This document shows, piece by piece, positions 9,857 to 24,800 of a stretch of 64,000 nt of DNA. Origin of the DNA: Antedon bifida. Taxonomy: Eukaryota; Echinodermata; Crinoidea; Comatulida; Antedonidae. A program made the position numbers and the translations under genes. Location of the stretch: assembly GCA_963402885.1 (NCBI GenBank), contig OY727100.1, forward strand, positions 21,361,665 to 21,425,664. Direction: 5' to 3'. Each line of letters begins with the position of its first letter. The first letter of the stretch is position 1. The notes under the pieces were generated by a model that had not been told where the DNA came from, did not search any database, and worked only from the letters and a program-made list of their open reading frames with translations.

Positions 9857-12800
9857 CTAAAAAATAATAATACTGAACAGCTTTCTCATAGGGCTATAAA
9901 GCTCTGTCTACACTATCAAACTTTATTTGACAAAAAATGTGATGTGCCCATGTATAAAAATATGATGATGTGATATCACTACCATATTTGGGCATATCAC
10001 TACCATTTTTGGGCACATCACACTTTTTTTGTCAAACTAGTTTGAGAGTATAGAAAGAGCTTTAGACTAAAAATAAATTTGAACACAGTTGAGTTTTTGG
10101 ATTAGATAACATAAATAGTGTTGTGAGAATACTAATATTAGCATAGAATATTTTAAATTATTTTTGCTAAATTAATTTTTGTAATATATTTTTTTATTTG
10201 CATATTGTAATAATGTTTTTATAGATGACATTACTCCAAAGAAAGTTGTTTAAAAAAGTGAAAAAAGAATTGAAGAAAAGACGATTCATATGTTAATAAT
10301 GGTAGTGATATGACATCATCATGTCCATATTATTATATAGACATATCACATTTTTTGTCACAAAAAATTTGGTAGTGTAGACAGGGCTTAAGAAGTCACC
10401 TACAGTACAATAAATTGCATATGATATGTCCAAATATTGTAGTGATATGACATCAAGTCCATTATGGACATATCACATTTTTTTGTCACATACAATTTGA
10501 TAGTGTAGACAGGGCTTAAAAAGTCACCAACAGTACAACAAATTGCATATGATATACCCAAAAATGGTAGTGATATGACATCATCAAGTCCATATATGGA
10601 CATATCACATTTTTTGGTCACATACAATTTGATAGTGTAGACAGGGCTTAAGAAGTCACCAACAGTACAACAAATTGCATATGATATACCCAAAAATGGT
10701 AGTGATATGACATCATCAAGTCCATATATGGACATATCACATTTTTTTGTCACATACAATTTGATAGTGTAGACAGGGCTTAAAAAGTCGCCAACAGTAC
10801 AACAAATTGCATATGATATACCCAAATGGTAGTGATATGCCCAAATATTGTAGTGATATGACATCATCACGTCCATATATGGGCACATCACAGCTTTAGT
10901 TACACTTACCAGTGTTTTGGTCATGTACTGATAAACTTTTCTTTAATGGACGTTGGGATGAAGTGCTCTCATCTCCTTCTTCTTTATGACTTGGGATTCT
11001 CCTTCGTTTTACCTTCCTCTTCTTACCACTTACTACTTCAAGATTTTCTCTCAGATATTTACCTGCAAAACAGACAAAAATATAAAATCATAATTCACAA
11101 ATCTCGAATGAATATAAATATTCACAAAATAAATGTACAAATTTATTTATCCCTTGTAATACAATACTACTTTTTAATATAATTGTATAGGCAATGTTTA
11201 GCCCAAGACTTATGAACAGTTTTACTTAAAACTTTTTTTGTCTATAAAATCACAAAAACAAACAAAATTTAAAACAATCTTATTTGTTATAGAAATATTT
11301 TGTTACTAAACAGAAAACAGTATGGTAAAGTAATCAACAAATTGAATTCAAAATAATAAATTCTATTTCCAAAGTCAAATTAGTATTTGTCACTTACCTA
11401 GGAATATATAGCCATTCTTGAGTCCAACATGCACTTGTTTTTCAATAATATTCCTGATAAACCAAGATGCTTTGGTAAAATTTATTTCAGCATGAACACT
11501 GTGGAAAAATGTATCAATAAATGTTGAAAGAATAAAGCTCTGTCTACACTATCAAACTTTGTGTGTCAACAAAAGTGATGTGCCCATATATGGACATGAT
11601 GATGGCATATCACAACCATATCTGCGCATATCACTACTATATTTGGGCACATCACATTTTTTTTGTGTCAAACTAGTTTGATAGTGTAGACAGAGCTTAA
11701 GAATAATGTTAACAAACGATAAGAGAAAGAATAATTATTGAAAAGAACTGATAAGATTCTATTGTAAACTTGAAAGTCGCACTTCATGTTCACATGACAA
11801 ACATTCACTAGATGCTCTACATAAACAAAGTCTAAAGCTCTGTCTACACTATCAAACCTTATGTGACAAAAACATGTGATGTGGACATGATGATGATGTC
11901 ATCACTACCACACTTTTTTGTCAAACTAGTGTTGATAGTGTAAACAGAGCTTTAGAAATAAGTCCTAGGGAATGGAGATCTTTTTGTAAAATATAGGTTT
12001 TAACACTACAGCCAACACCTATCCATGGGATGCCTCTATTAAGGGAACACTTTGTTGGGTCCATCAGGTGTCCACTTATTAGGGGTTCTACTCTATACTG
12101 AAGATTAAAACATAGTAAATTTTGCCACAACCAGTTTACATTTTTTAAATAGTTGTTTATCCTTACCACAAACGACATTTATTTTCGCTGACCCGGGTGA
12201 TGCACCAACGACCTAGAACATGAAAATTGTCCGAGTATGGTATTCCTTTATTCTCTACTTTATTTGTTGTTATATAACAGCTTCCCTCTTTACTAAGATC
12301 ACGATGGAATGTCTAAATGTAAAAAAAGACAATGAAAACAAACAAAAAACCACAAAAGAAAAATTTGCATAAATCATGTCTTAAACAAACAATAAATGAT
12401 AAACAAAATTTGCATAAATTACACTGGTTTAAACGAAAAATAAATAGTAAACAAAATTAGTATAAATTATACTGTTTTAAAACGAAAAATAAATGGGAAA
12501 GAAAATTTGCATAAATTACAATGCCTTAAACAAACAATAAATGGTAAACAAAATTAGTATAAATTATACTGTTTTAAAACGAAAAATAAATGCTAAAGAA
12601 AAGTTGCATAAATTACAATGTAAACATAATTTGCACAAATGGTAAACAAAATTTGCATAAATTACAATGCCTTAAATAAACAAATGGTAAACATAATTTG
12701 CACAAATGGTAAACAAAATTTGCATAAATTACAATGCCTTAAATAAACAAATGGTAAACAAAATTTGCACAAATGGTAAACAAAATTTGCATAAATTACA

Positions 12801-15800
12801 ATGCCTTAAATAAACAAATGGTAAACATAATTTGCACAAATGGTAAACAAAATTTGCATAAATTACAATGCCTTAAATAAACAAATGGTAAACAAAATTT
12901 GCACAAATGGTAAACAAAATTTGCATAAATTGTCTAAACAATAGTACCCAAATAGTTCTTACTTGAGTTTCTGTAACTTGTGAGGATTTCGGTCCAATAT
13001 TGCTGTTTATGGGAAATATATATGTGACTACTCTGGAGTCTTTTGAGCTGTCTTCTTCTGTCCTCCATTTTCCAATTTCAATATCTTAATTTTAAAAAAA
13101 CCAGAATTAGCATACTATAATGCACATTTCACTTTCATGTTGTGCTCTAAAGGCTCTGAATCTGCAACATTATACTTTATACATGTGTATAGATTCTGTT
13201 AAAGGGTGACACGTTTTGTTTAAATTTAGAGCCAAATACAAGCCTGTTAGTACCCTTTGCAAAGATGAAACAAGCACTAAAAGTGCTAGTAAATAGGCCT
13301 AGCTCACGAAAATCCTTCAATCTAGGCAGCAGAGAAAGTACATCTGCTAGGCTAGACCTCTTTTGATGCCATACAGCTTTTAGAGAGTTGAGTTGATAAT
13401 GATGGTGACGTTTAATGATGATGATTTACCTGTACTTTTTCTTGCTTTAACATAATCTAAATAAAATACTGAATCTTCGGCAAATAACAGTTTAAACAGT
13501 GTTTCGCACGATACCCCAAACACCTCATTTAAATATTGCTTCCCTTGATGCATGTCATTGCAGCCGCACAAAACTTCTTCTGGAAAAACAGACGAAAATA
13601 ACACTATTATTAAAACTATTAAATAATAAAAATAATTATTAATAGTAATAAAATAATACTAATAAGATTCATTTTTATTGTTTTATTGGTCCACTTAAAA
13701 TGGAAATTCATTTTGCTTGGCATAATTAGGACAATAAAACAATAAATAAATTGCACAAATGCTATGTACCAATGTTAAAATATTAATAACAACAAAACAA
13801 AGAAAACCAGGCTAAAAGAATTACAATTATTGTGTGCAATTACCTTCAGCTTCTGAGTAGTCGGAGACATCAATACGAGGAGGATCGAGACCAGTTAGTA
13901 ATGGTGGCGCTGTTGTACCATTTTCATCTTCTTCGATAATATACTCAACTTCTTTTACAGCAGGTTCTTCCTAAAATATATAATCAAAATCATTGGTTTA
14001 ACAAATATTATAGAAAAGTTGTGGGTAGCTTCAGAGATGCTAAAGACTTCTTGAAGTGTTTTAAAGCTCTGTCTACACTTTGTCACACTTTATGTGATGT
14101 GCCCATATATGGACACGATGATGTCATATCACTACCATATTTAGGCAAATCACACTTTTTTGTCAAACTTTTTTTTTTACCATATTTAATGAGGGTGATC
14201 CATCCAGCAATTGCTGATTATTAGGGACCCTCAGTTCACAAGACAAACATATACACAAGATGCTCTACATAAAAAAAGTCTTATTAAAAGTCTTTGGGAG
14301 TGGAGTTGTAATTTTGTCCTTAGAAAAAATCCTGACATGTGACGGGACTTGAACCCAGGATCCTTTGAGTAGTAGCCAGGCATCATAACCACCAAGCCAC
14401 AACTCCACTTTAAGACAGAGCTTTAAGCACATTTAAAAAATAATCTTTGAATTGTACTAACCCTTGACTCGGACAAACTGAGGTCATCTCCATCACTACC
14501 ACGACCTTCAGAGGCCTGACCCCTGGATTTGTCATCTCCGCTGTCTTCTGCTTCTTTACTTGGAAATACATAATCTTCTGGAAGCTCGTCTTCGGGAATT
14601 CCAAGGTCATATCCGTAATTGCAATGTATCCATTTCCAGAACTCTACTGGAGGCATTTCCTACGGAAGAAAACAAGATTTGATTTTTGTAAAACAGTCTG
14701 TGGAAATAAAAATCAAAAGGGGCGTTTTTGCTGGACGTTGTCTCAAAAGTGACGGTAGCCAAAAACCAATTTCAAATTTTATGGCAGGAAAAAAACCCCG
14801 AGAAAGTTAAATCCACTTTATTCATTTGAAGGCCAGAAAGTGCATTGAAAATGTTTCCTTCAACAGAACATACTGTACAGTACAACAACTATTACAATAA
14901 ACAGCATTAACTTTGATAATGAAAACAACATTTAAATTTAACTACTTTGTAAATAGATATGTTTTTATATATTTATTTAATGTAATTTATCTAACTTATT
15001 TGATGCACTGTTTGTCTTGTACAGTAATTGTGATGTATTTTTATGTAGAGCGCTTTTGAACACAATTATTCATGAAAAGGGAGCTATAGAAATGTTGTAT
15101 ATTATTATTAAAAACTATAATTAAATTTCAAAATTTAGTGTCAGATCTTGGACTAACATAAATAATATTGTGCGCACAAACCCAGTGAGACAATTGTATA
15201 GTAAACATGTTTTGAGATCCAACACAGACAACTTACAGACAATGTACACACGTTTATAAAAACTGTATACATTGGCGTATGCCAGCATACTCACCAGTTG
15301 CATGAGTGAATTCTGCCATAGTTTGAAGATGGTCATAAACGATTTGTCTCTAGACCCAAATGATGTAAAAAAGTACTGTGGAAAATAAAATGAATCATAA
15401 TTCAAACAAAAAATCAATAAACACCTTGAAATTAAATCTTTGTCTATTTCATAAATGTTTTGATAATGATGTCAACAATAATTGTAAAACTAACTCTTTT
15501 TTTTACCTTTTCTGTTGCTGTAGTGACCTGCAATGCATTTGGTATGAAGCGCACTGTTCTTTCTTTAGTTACTGCCGTTATGTCCTTTAGTTGAATTGTA
15601 AGCTAAAACAAAATGAATCAAATAATTTAATAGAAATTAAAGTAAAAATCCTCAAAAACCCCATTGTCTTTAAGCTCTGTCTACACTATCAAACTTCATG
15701 CCAATAATATGGACATGATGATGTCATATCACAACCATATTTAAGCATATCACTACCAATAAGCATATTACACTTTTTTGTCACATAAAGTTTGATAGTG

Positions 15801-18800
15801 TAGACAGAGCTTTAGACTGGCCAACATTTTTGTTTTTCCAGAAAATCTTGACACAGTGTAAACAACATTGAAACTTGCATGGGACATTTCTATATAATTT
15901 ATTCAGCGGTTTGCATCAATTATTACATTTACAGCTAAAAGTTTTTGGGAGAGGTTGTAGAATTGAGGTCTGCTGTTGGTACCAATATGACTATAATAGT
16001 GTACTCACTGTTGTCTCCCATTTGAATATATTTGCATAAAAACACAGGTAGTTTTGTGTAACATACATCCGTCCATGAACTAATATCTCTTTTTGTAATG
16101 CACATGAATAATCTGAAAATATAGGATTCAAAACTTGATTTTAAATTTGTGGAATTTGAAGTCAGTCATCAGCAGAAAAAAAAACAAGGTCAGAGTTCAC
16201 TGCACCAACAATTTATTCTTAAACTTACCGACTGTTAAACGCTCTGTATCTGGAATACCTTTGAAAAGTTTCTGAAATTCCTCACATCTTGATTTGTAGT
16301 TTGATTGAAGCACCTATAAATAAAATGAACATAAGCAACATAAATAACACATATCACTAGAGGGTGTGGGAGTAGGTAGAAGAGAAGGGCTAAGGTTGGT
16401 TTATCCAGGTATAGCTAGGCACAAAATACACTAAATACTATAATATTGAAATACACTTTATGCTTTGAAACACTTACACTGTACCATGGAGTTGATTTGC
16501 GGACACTTTTTTTCTTGCCTAGTTTAGGAGATCGCTTTCTGACGGCGCTGTTTTCAGCTGCAAGGTATTCTGGGACTGATTGTGATGTTGTCATACCATT
16601 CTGATTGCTACGGAAAGAAAGTTTACATTTAAGTTATATAAAACAGGTTTAAAAACCTCAAAAAATAAGAACTAATAAGAAAAACCATATTAAACCTTTA
16701 CATATTTAAAAAAAAAAAGAGGCTGTGGTGTAAATTTAACGGTAGTATTAACAATGCTTTTATTCATTTAGAGTACTGTACATAAAGTAGTTTAAAACTA
16801 CATGTTACTGTAAATAAATCAAAACAGTTAACATACACTTGCCAAATAATTAAAGCATTAACCTAGCTTAAATGATTGATAAATGATTAGCAATAATTAA
16901 TTTAATTTCAGTTAACTTAGCTTAATGAATTGGAGACATTATAAATAAAAAAAAACGGCAACTACCCGAACAAACGGTCCAAATTTATCATCTCTTTACA
17001 GTGTTAAAATATAGAACTGGGTACAGCACAGATGCATATATTGACTGTTAGTATAGCCTCCCACATTGAAAATGAGTTGAGGTGAGGGTAGGGGTTTATA
17101 GACTAATACATTTGGTGTGAAATACAGTATGTGTACAAAATACACAAATTGAATATTTACATTTCATTCAAAACTGAAACTGCCAAACAACAACATCTAA
17201 ACTTGAGAATTCAACTGGTTTTTACGAGTTCAATTCAATCAATATATTGTATGTGAGTGTGCTAATCATAACTAGAAAGGGTACAATATACTGTACCTCT
17301 ATGCTCAAACAAAGCAAAGACGAAATAAGACGGAGAAATTACTATGGTTCAGTGCACACAGTTGCAATCAGAAAGACAACACAATATGAGCAATAAAATA
17401 AATTCCAGGTCAACTAAATTCATATCCAAGGTCGAATGCATATAATTATGGATAGTGATGAGATAAACAATGATACAGTACCTGGATAAATTTATAAATT
17501 TATGAATATTTATTAAGTACTGATTGTCAATAAATCCTGATGAGTTTAGTGTCCGACTTTCTATGTGATTAAAATTAGCATTTGATTGTTCTAAAAAAAC
17601 CATAGCGATGACAAAGCCTAAGTCTAGAGTGCGGGCTAGCTGGCAGATAAACGACAGAAATAGAGATGATTAGGATGGAGATGGAAAATTACACAAACCA
17701 GAAATGGTGTTGGTAGTCTATTTCATGCCTAGCTTACCTGGATAAACAGACAAATGCCATTCTACTCGAAGAGCGAGATATATTCGAAAAGTAGAAAATT
17801 CATTAAACACCCCTCTCCATAAATGATGGTTTTCAATAAATTTTCTACTTTTCGAGTATATCTCGCTCTTCGACGAGAATATGGCATTTGTTGGTTTATC
17901 TAGGTAAGCTAGGCATGAAATAGACTTATTAAGTCAGATAAAATACAGTAGAACCCTTTAAGGACATCCTCTATTCAGGGGACACTTTCTTATGACAAAC
18001 GGGTTTAAATACACAGTATAACGCTAGCCAACCTCTATTTCAGGGGACACCTCATTTTTAAGGGGACAAATCATATCGTGTTTAAGGTGTGGGCTTGGTA
18101 TCAATTACACTATTTTGTTGGAAGGAATTTGAAATAAGAAATTATTGACTTTACGGTACGTACACAAAATACTGATAATTCACTAAGACAACTATTGTGA
18201 TACTACAACAATCTAAATACTATTTAAGTACAATATCAACAAATGAACATCAACAAAGCAATGGTGATTGCATGGGACTGTTTTACGATATAAAATTAAC
18301 AATGACATGCGATCGTAAACAAAGGGCCACTGTACGTTGGCGCAGGTCACAATACGTGCGGTTAACTCTCTTCTATAGTGCACCACTGACATAGCAACGA
18401 CAACGTCGAGTACCTGATTTCCCGTAGCTCAAAACGACGTAGACGATCGCCTTGGGAAGACCGCTTATTACGTATTCCACGGGCTCGACGTACTTTCATT
18501 TTATGAGAATGCGAAAGAAAGACGTCGAGCGGTGTACGTGCCTTAACCACGTGTGTCACTTTGGTGTTGGTCGTCGGTGCGCCTTTTGACACAGACAATG
18601 ATTCTGAGGAGCATGGGTCCAAATCCTTAATGTTGCTTTACGTTGGGATAAACAATAACTTACATAAGAAATGCGTTTTTAAGGAAATTTGTATGCTAAC
18701 ATCCTAAACTATGTGATTAATTGCAGTTATGGCATAAGAGGGTATTGTTTTAAAGCTAATCAAAAGAAGATACAGCAGCAGTAACCAAACTTAAAATGAC

Positions 18801-21800
18801 CCACACAACCACTCTTAATCATAAAACACAATATTACTTTTTTTTTGGTGGGGGCAGGGCAGGATTGTTTTTTGTCTAGTTACATACAAACTTAGGTATA
18901 ATGACCCTCTTTTCAGCTTGATTCACTACACATTTATTATTATTTAGAATGTAAAAAAGATAAAATCTGTATACATGCATGATGAAAATTGAATTTGGTT
19001 TAGAATTCCGAGTAAAACGGGTAACACAAATAAACAACGTTATGGAGATCCAATTTGTTTTGTTTGTACAAGAGAAAATAAGAAACATCAATTTACTTTT
19101 GATTATGAATAAATTATTTTAAATATAAATATGAATCATAACTACTGTTATAATACCTTGTATTCTTATCTTCTGATTTGATGCTAGAAGAACAAAAAAT
19201 GTCAAAATATCATTAATTATATTAAATTTTCAATTATAAGTTTTGTATTTGATTTGATTTTTACATATACCGTATTATGAAAATCACCAAGGATATTCAT
19301 AAATGTATTCATTCATTATCCTTCTTTAAAGATGGCAATCCTGGTCACATAAACATAAACAGTCTTCTTAAGGCCCATTTACATTAGAGTGATAACGATC
19401 AACGATAAATAGATAAATATGCATTTTTCATACCTGAAACAAAAGAAATTTAAAAAGTTTCATATAACTATACTATAGGAACCATCTATGTTGCCTTTGA
19501 TAACAATTATATTTTCACACATCCAATCAAATGACGTCATGATTGGTGAAAACAATAATATCGTGATAATACAACAATTTTATTGTTATTGATCATAACG
19601 TCATTTGATTGGAAAAGACAGCATAAATGATAAATAGCCTAAAGTTATAGAACAAAAACTTTTCTAATTTCTTTTGCTTTATGAAGAGAAATGTATGTTT
19701 ATCTATTTATCGTCGATATCGTTATCGCCCTAGTGTTTTTTAACCAAGTGTTTGGAAGTGGAGTTTTTGTCATTAGAACAAATCCTGACATTTGACACGG
19801 TTCGATTATAATTATGATCTCAACAACGTATTCCAATGCTAGTGAGTTGACCAATCACAAGTGACAGTTCAGATGATCCATAGAGTCGTGATTGGTCACA
19901 AATTACTTGCGTTGTATCCAAGTGAGAAGCAAGCTTATTAGTGAACGGGTCATGGTCCAAAATTAACCAATTAAATGTCTAGTAGTATACACTGTGTATT
20001 ATGGTGTGTTAAGCTCTGTCTACAACTTGTTTGACAAAAAAGTATGATGGGCTTAAATATTGTATGGTGGTAGTGATGCTTAAATATGGTACTGACATGA
20101 CATCATCATGTCCTTGGGCACATCACATTTTGTTGTCACATAAAGTTTTATAGTGTAGACAGAGCTTTATAAGACTAAATAAAATAAACGACGACACTAA
20201 AAAAAGAGTAGATAGAATCCCAAAGTAAGAAAGAGAATGACATGAAACAAAAACAAATGAAGTGATGTATTACCTGAATGATAACATAGAATGGGTTGAA
20301 GAGGTGGAGGAAGAAGGAAGGCTGAAAGAAAAAAGAGGATTGAAAAACCAACACCAGAATAAAAAAAAGAAAAAATATAGGGAAAATGTTTGTACTATTG
20401 TTAAAGATATATCGTCCACCCAGAAATTTTTTTTTTAAAATGTTTTTGTTGAATATGCCATGTTAATGTCACATAATAGATGACGTACCAAACATTTTAT
20501 AAAAAAAATTAATTACTCTGAAGAAACTGAAATTTAAAGCAAAAAATAGTAAAATTGACTGGAAGTCAATAGGTTTTTGGTTGAATAAACTGTTAATTTT
20601 GTCTTTTTACAAGTGAAAACATAATTTTATTTTTTTACGGAAGTGATTAACTTTATCAAAACTGTGAAATGACCTATTCACAGTCTTTTTTTTGTTGTTA
20701 ATTTTAATCTTTAATTTTTTCGGGGGACAATACATCTTTTTTAATGAAGAGCAAAAAAGGTTGTGCTGGATTGAGATGAGTAAATAACAATTTAAATCTC
20801 TGTCTACACTATCAAACTAGTTTGACAAAAAAAGTGTGATGTGCCCAAATATGGTAGTGGTATGCCCAAATATGGTAGTGATGACATTATCATGTTCATG
20901 TGCACATCACATTTTTTTGTCACATAAAGTTTGATAGTGTAGACAGAGCTTAACACTAAAGTTATTTAAAGCCTTCCTATTCTCCCTTAACCAACGATTT
21001 TCTAAAAGCATGTGACAATCGTCTTGTTTACGCTCTATTGATTTTGTAGTCATGTGCCAGGACTTACCTTTCATCACCTGATTGGCTACATTCGTCAGCA
21101 TTAACATCAGAAGATTCACTATTTTTACTGAAAAACAAACAAAATTAATGAAAGAATAATTAAAATGGAATACTTTTAATCTTTTAAACATTCTATCAAA
21201 CTATACCATAGCACTTCAATCCGTGTGCCGTCGGTCGTCGTCTAGACCTACTGTAAAGCTCTGTCTACACTATCAAACAAGTTTGACAAAAAAAGTGTGA
21301 TGTGGCCCAATATGGTGGTAGTGATATGCTCAAATATGGTAGTGATATGATATGATGATGTCCATATATGGGCACATCACATTTTTTTGTCACATAAAGT
21401 TTGATAGTGTAGACAGAGCTTTAAAAACCTGTGTTGTGGTGGGGACCGACACCCACTGGCCCCACATTCGTACAATGAATTAACATGATATAGCTTGTTT
21501 GTCAAAATTCGAAAGCTCCTGAACTTAAGGAGTATACAGTACAATGGTATGACTAAAATGTACAGTCCTAAGAATACAGTAGGATTACGTCTGAGTAGGA
21601 AAAAAAATAGGTTTTCTTATGCAAATTATTTAATATTATCATCTATACTTTAATTCCTTATCTACAATACACGTATGCTGAATCAGTGTCAAGTGAGGTA
21701 TTAAAAAACAGAGGAAGAAAAATAATGTTAATGTTTACAAAATGTTACATGGTATTTACAACTGTAGAGTACATTGTACATCCTAAACATCTTATCAGTA

Positions 21801-24800
21801 CACTATTAATTATAGTACTTAACTATTGTACTGTATGTACATAGGTAAAACTATAATAAGTATAAGTGGTCCTTGAAAGTACTTAAAAACACATAAAAAA
21901 GCTAAATACATTGAACCATTTATACTAACAATAGAAATTGTAATTCTTATTTTCATACAGTAAAGTTTCACCAATGAATCTGTACAGTAAGTCCTGGGTA
22001 ATATATTGAACATTGAATTAAAATTTATGAAAGTTTATTACCTCCACATAGGAGGTTATATTTTCACCCCTGTATCTTTGTGTGTGTCTGTGAACAGTTC
22101 TCGGAGTACCCTCTAGTTATTAATATTATAATAACTATAAATATTATGGTACTATAATTGTACTGTACTGTGTTGTACCACATCCCCAGCCCACTTCACT
22201 TCCCACCCTCAATTCCAAAACCACTATTCCACAAACTTCTGGAATCAACCACTTGTATGTAGTCAGTAACATTACAACATAAACTGTCATTTAATTTTAT
22301 AGTAAATTTATAAACTTTAAAATTAAATTCAAATGTAGATAGATAGTTTAGTACATAACTTTAATATTGTATGAATATTACAATATATACACTAAGTTAA
22401 AATTCTAAGTACAGGACATAAAGTTGTATCAAAATACATCACTTCCATCAGTGCCAGGTACATATCTTTACCACAATTTGATCTTGAGATCGTAATAGGG
22501 AATTCCCCTACAGCTTAAAACCAATTCTTCCATCATTAAAATATAAATCCAATGCCAAATAAAAACTCAAATCAAATAATTACTTAATAAATACTTAATT
22601 TACACTACCTTTTATTTGACAGGAATTTAAGTTCTGGGATGAAATTTAAAAAGACGAAATCCATGTTTGGACGTCGTTGCATTGAATCAGCAGGTCTACA
22701 CAAGGAGTACAGGATTGGCTATTTGTCCTTCACATGATCATGCCATATAAACATCCTTTAGATTATACCATTTTAATAATAGGGGGTTTAAATCACAATG
22801 AGGTACTATAAACATGTAGATTTTCATATTTTGATACTGAAATCGTAATGGTTTATTCCACACACTTAATTTATCTAACAATTACTAATTTAATTAGTAG
22901 TTAGATTAACTAAACTTTTACGGTAAAGTTTACCGGAAATTATGAATTTAACTTTTAAGAAAATGAAATTTATAATAAATTCTTTTTTTACAATTTAAAG
23001 TAACCTTCATAGGTCAGAGGTCACATGATATGGATTTCACAATAACTGGGGACTAGTAAACAGCACTCAATATAAATAGTTAATTTAAAAAAAACCATTT
23101 TGATGAAAACCAATGATCAGAAAGCAACAAGGATTGTTTCGTGGAGGACAAATGAAATTGGTGGGGGGGCCAATACTTTGGGAGAGACCAATAACTTTGG
23201 TGGGGGATTAATGATTTTCGTGGGGGACCAAAGGCTTTGGTGGGAGATCAATAGGTGGGGAGGGGGGAGAGTACACCAATGACTTTGGTGAGGGGATGTA
23301 ACTTTGGTACACCATCATACAAAAAATGTTTTTATTTAAAATTTCTTTTGGCATAATATAGTCTAGACTGTAATAAAGTGTAGGCTATAAATAGATTTTT
23401 CACTGGCTATGTATTTTTATCATTTATGAGCACACCAACTCTAACTTACAATGCTCTTTTCAGCCAATTTCATGCACTGTGATTTTGTTTCAATGTACCA
23501 TGGAGTAATATTAATATTACTCCATGAAAGTACTAAGACTTTGACTAACCAATTAACTGAACATCAAAAAATGACTAAAAGAGGAACAAAAAGTCTTAGT
23601 GACAAAATTGTACATAAAAATAGCAACAGTACTGTTATTGTTGTAGCTACATTTTCACGTATAGCTATTATTAAAAAACAAGCCTGTAGCCAGAATACAG
23701 GACGGTTTGTTTTTCACACAAAAGGTGCTAGGCTAGTTTTCAGATGGCCTATCACAGGTGTCTGGTTTGAAAAGGGTATTTCAGGAAAAATGGGGGTCGC
23801 TTGAACCCTATACAAGTCATGGAAAAGGTGCCAGTTTCTAGGTAAATCTTTACTTTGTAAATTACTTCAAATTTTGTTTAAATTTAATTTTTAATTCAGA
23901 AATGATTTTTCAAACTTACAGTTTCGCTTTTGATTTAATTGCAACTTTCTTCTTGATCAGTTTTGTGACTTTCTTTAGTTTTGGGCTCAAACGTGGATTA
24001 CATTTCTTTGGTTTCTGTAGCGTCGCATCACGACTAGGAGTAGCCGATTGACATCTGTTTTGCACTTTATACGCATCGCTCTCGCAAGTTGAGCTATCAT
24101 CCGACATTAAATCTGGTACGCTGGTGGTTCTGTGTCTCATTAAAGTCGGTATATTCAAGGTATCTTGGTGGACGTATGGTACTGTAGGTGAACTCGTCAC
24201 CAAACTCGTTGCTAATGTTACTTCATTTGTGATAGTTCCAATGATCTCATCATCATTTTCCTCTTGCCTAGTTCCATCTTCACTCTGAATATTTAACTTC
24301 ATCATCCCAGCAAGTAAAAAAAAACGTAAGAAAATAATCCAACCGAAAAACAATGTTTAAACCTACGATACCAACAAATACATTTGGCTTTTCAATTCAG
24401 TAGCAAAATATACGCATCCACTGTATCTGATATACCAGTGTTTTTAATCAACTGAAGTACACTGTTAGTACAACACAAATGACAGGCAAACTCTGAACTA
24501 GAAATGATGTAAAGTTGACAGGGTATTAGGATAACAAAACGTTAAACCATCCAATCAATTCATCCGCGTTGTCATTGAGTGTGAATACTGAATTCAATAG
24601 GATGGGATCTTCTCTCTCATTGTTTAACAAATTCCTGAATAGATTTACTGAATTTAGGTCAATTCACTTTCAGTAAGCAACACAATGGTATAACAACACT
24701 ACAACGCTACAGGTAAAATATTAATTCCATACAGAAACGTTTTCCATCCATATAATCCGGTGTGGTTTGTTTCGCTGGTAACAACACTCCTTTGGTCAAT

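Noticed and set aside
10400..10924. 174-codon minus-strand ORF with internal repeats ([20 protein letters not shown] type)
   Set aside because: It is a translation of the tandem MITE array; the repeated peptide follows the DNA repeat and the same peptide appears in MITE copies at 7646-7888 and 52705-52908.
14338..14405. Possible functional tRNA gene on the minus strand
   Set aside because: Acceptor and anticodon stems do not pair well, and the same sequence recurs in several SINE copies with a common body.
17349..17603. 84-codon minus-strand ORF in a GRAMD1 intron
   Set aside because: AT-rich composition, no homology recognised, no splice partners in phase; chance ORF.
22035..22120. TACCTCC...GGAGGTTATATTTTC stretch followed by GTGTGTGTCTGTG, looking like a known repeat end
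   Set aside because: Only one copy in this window and no boundaries can be set, so it is not listed as an element.
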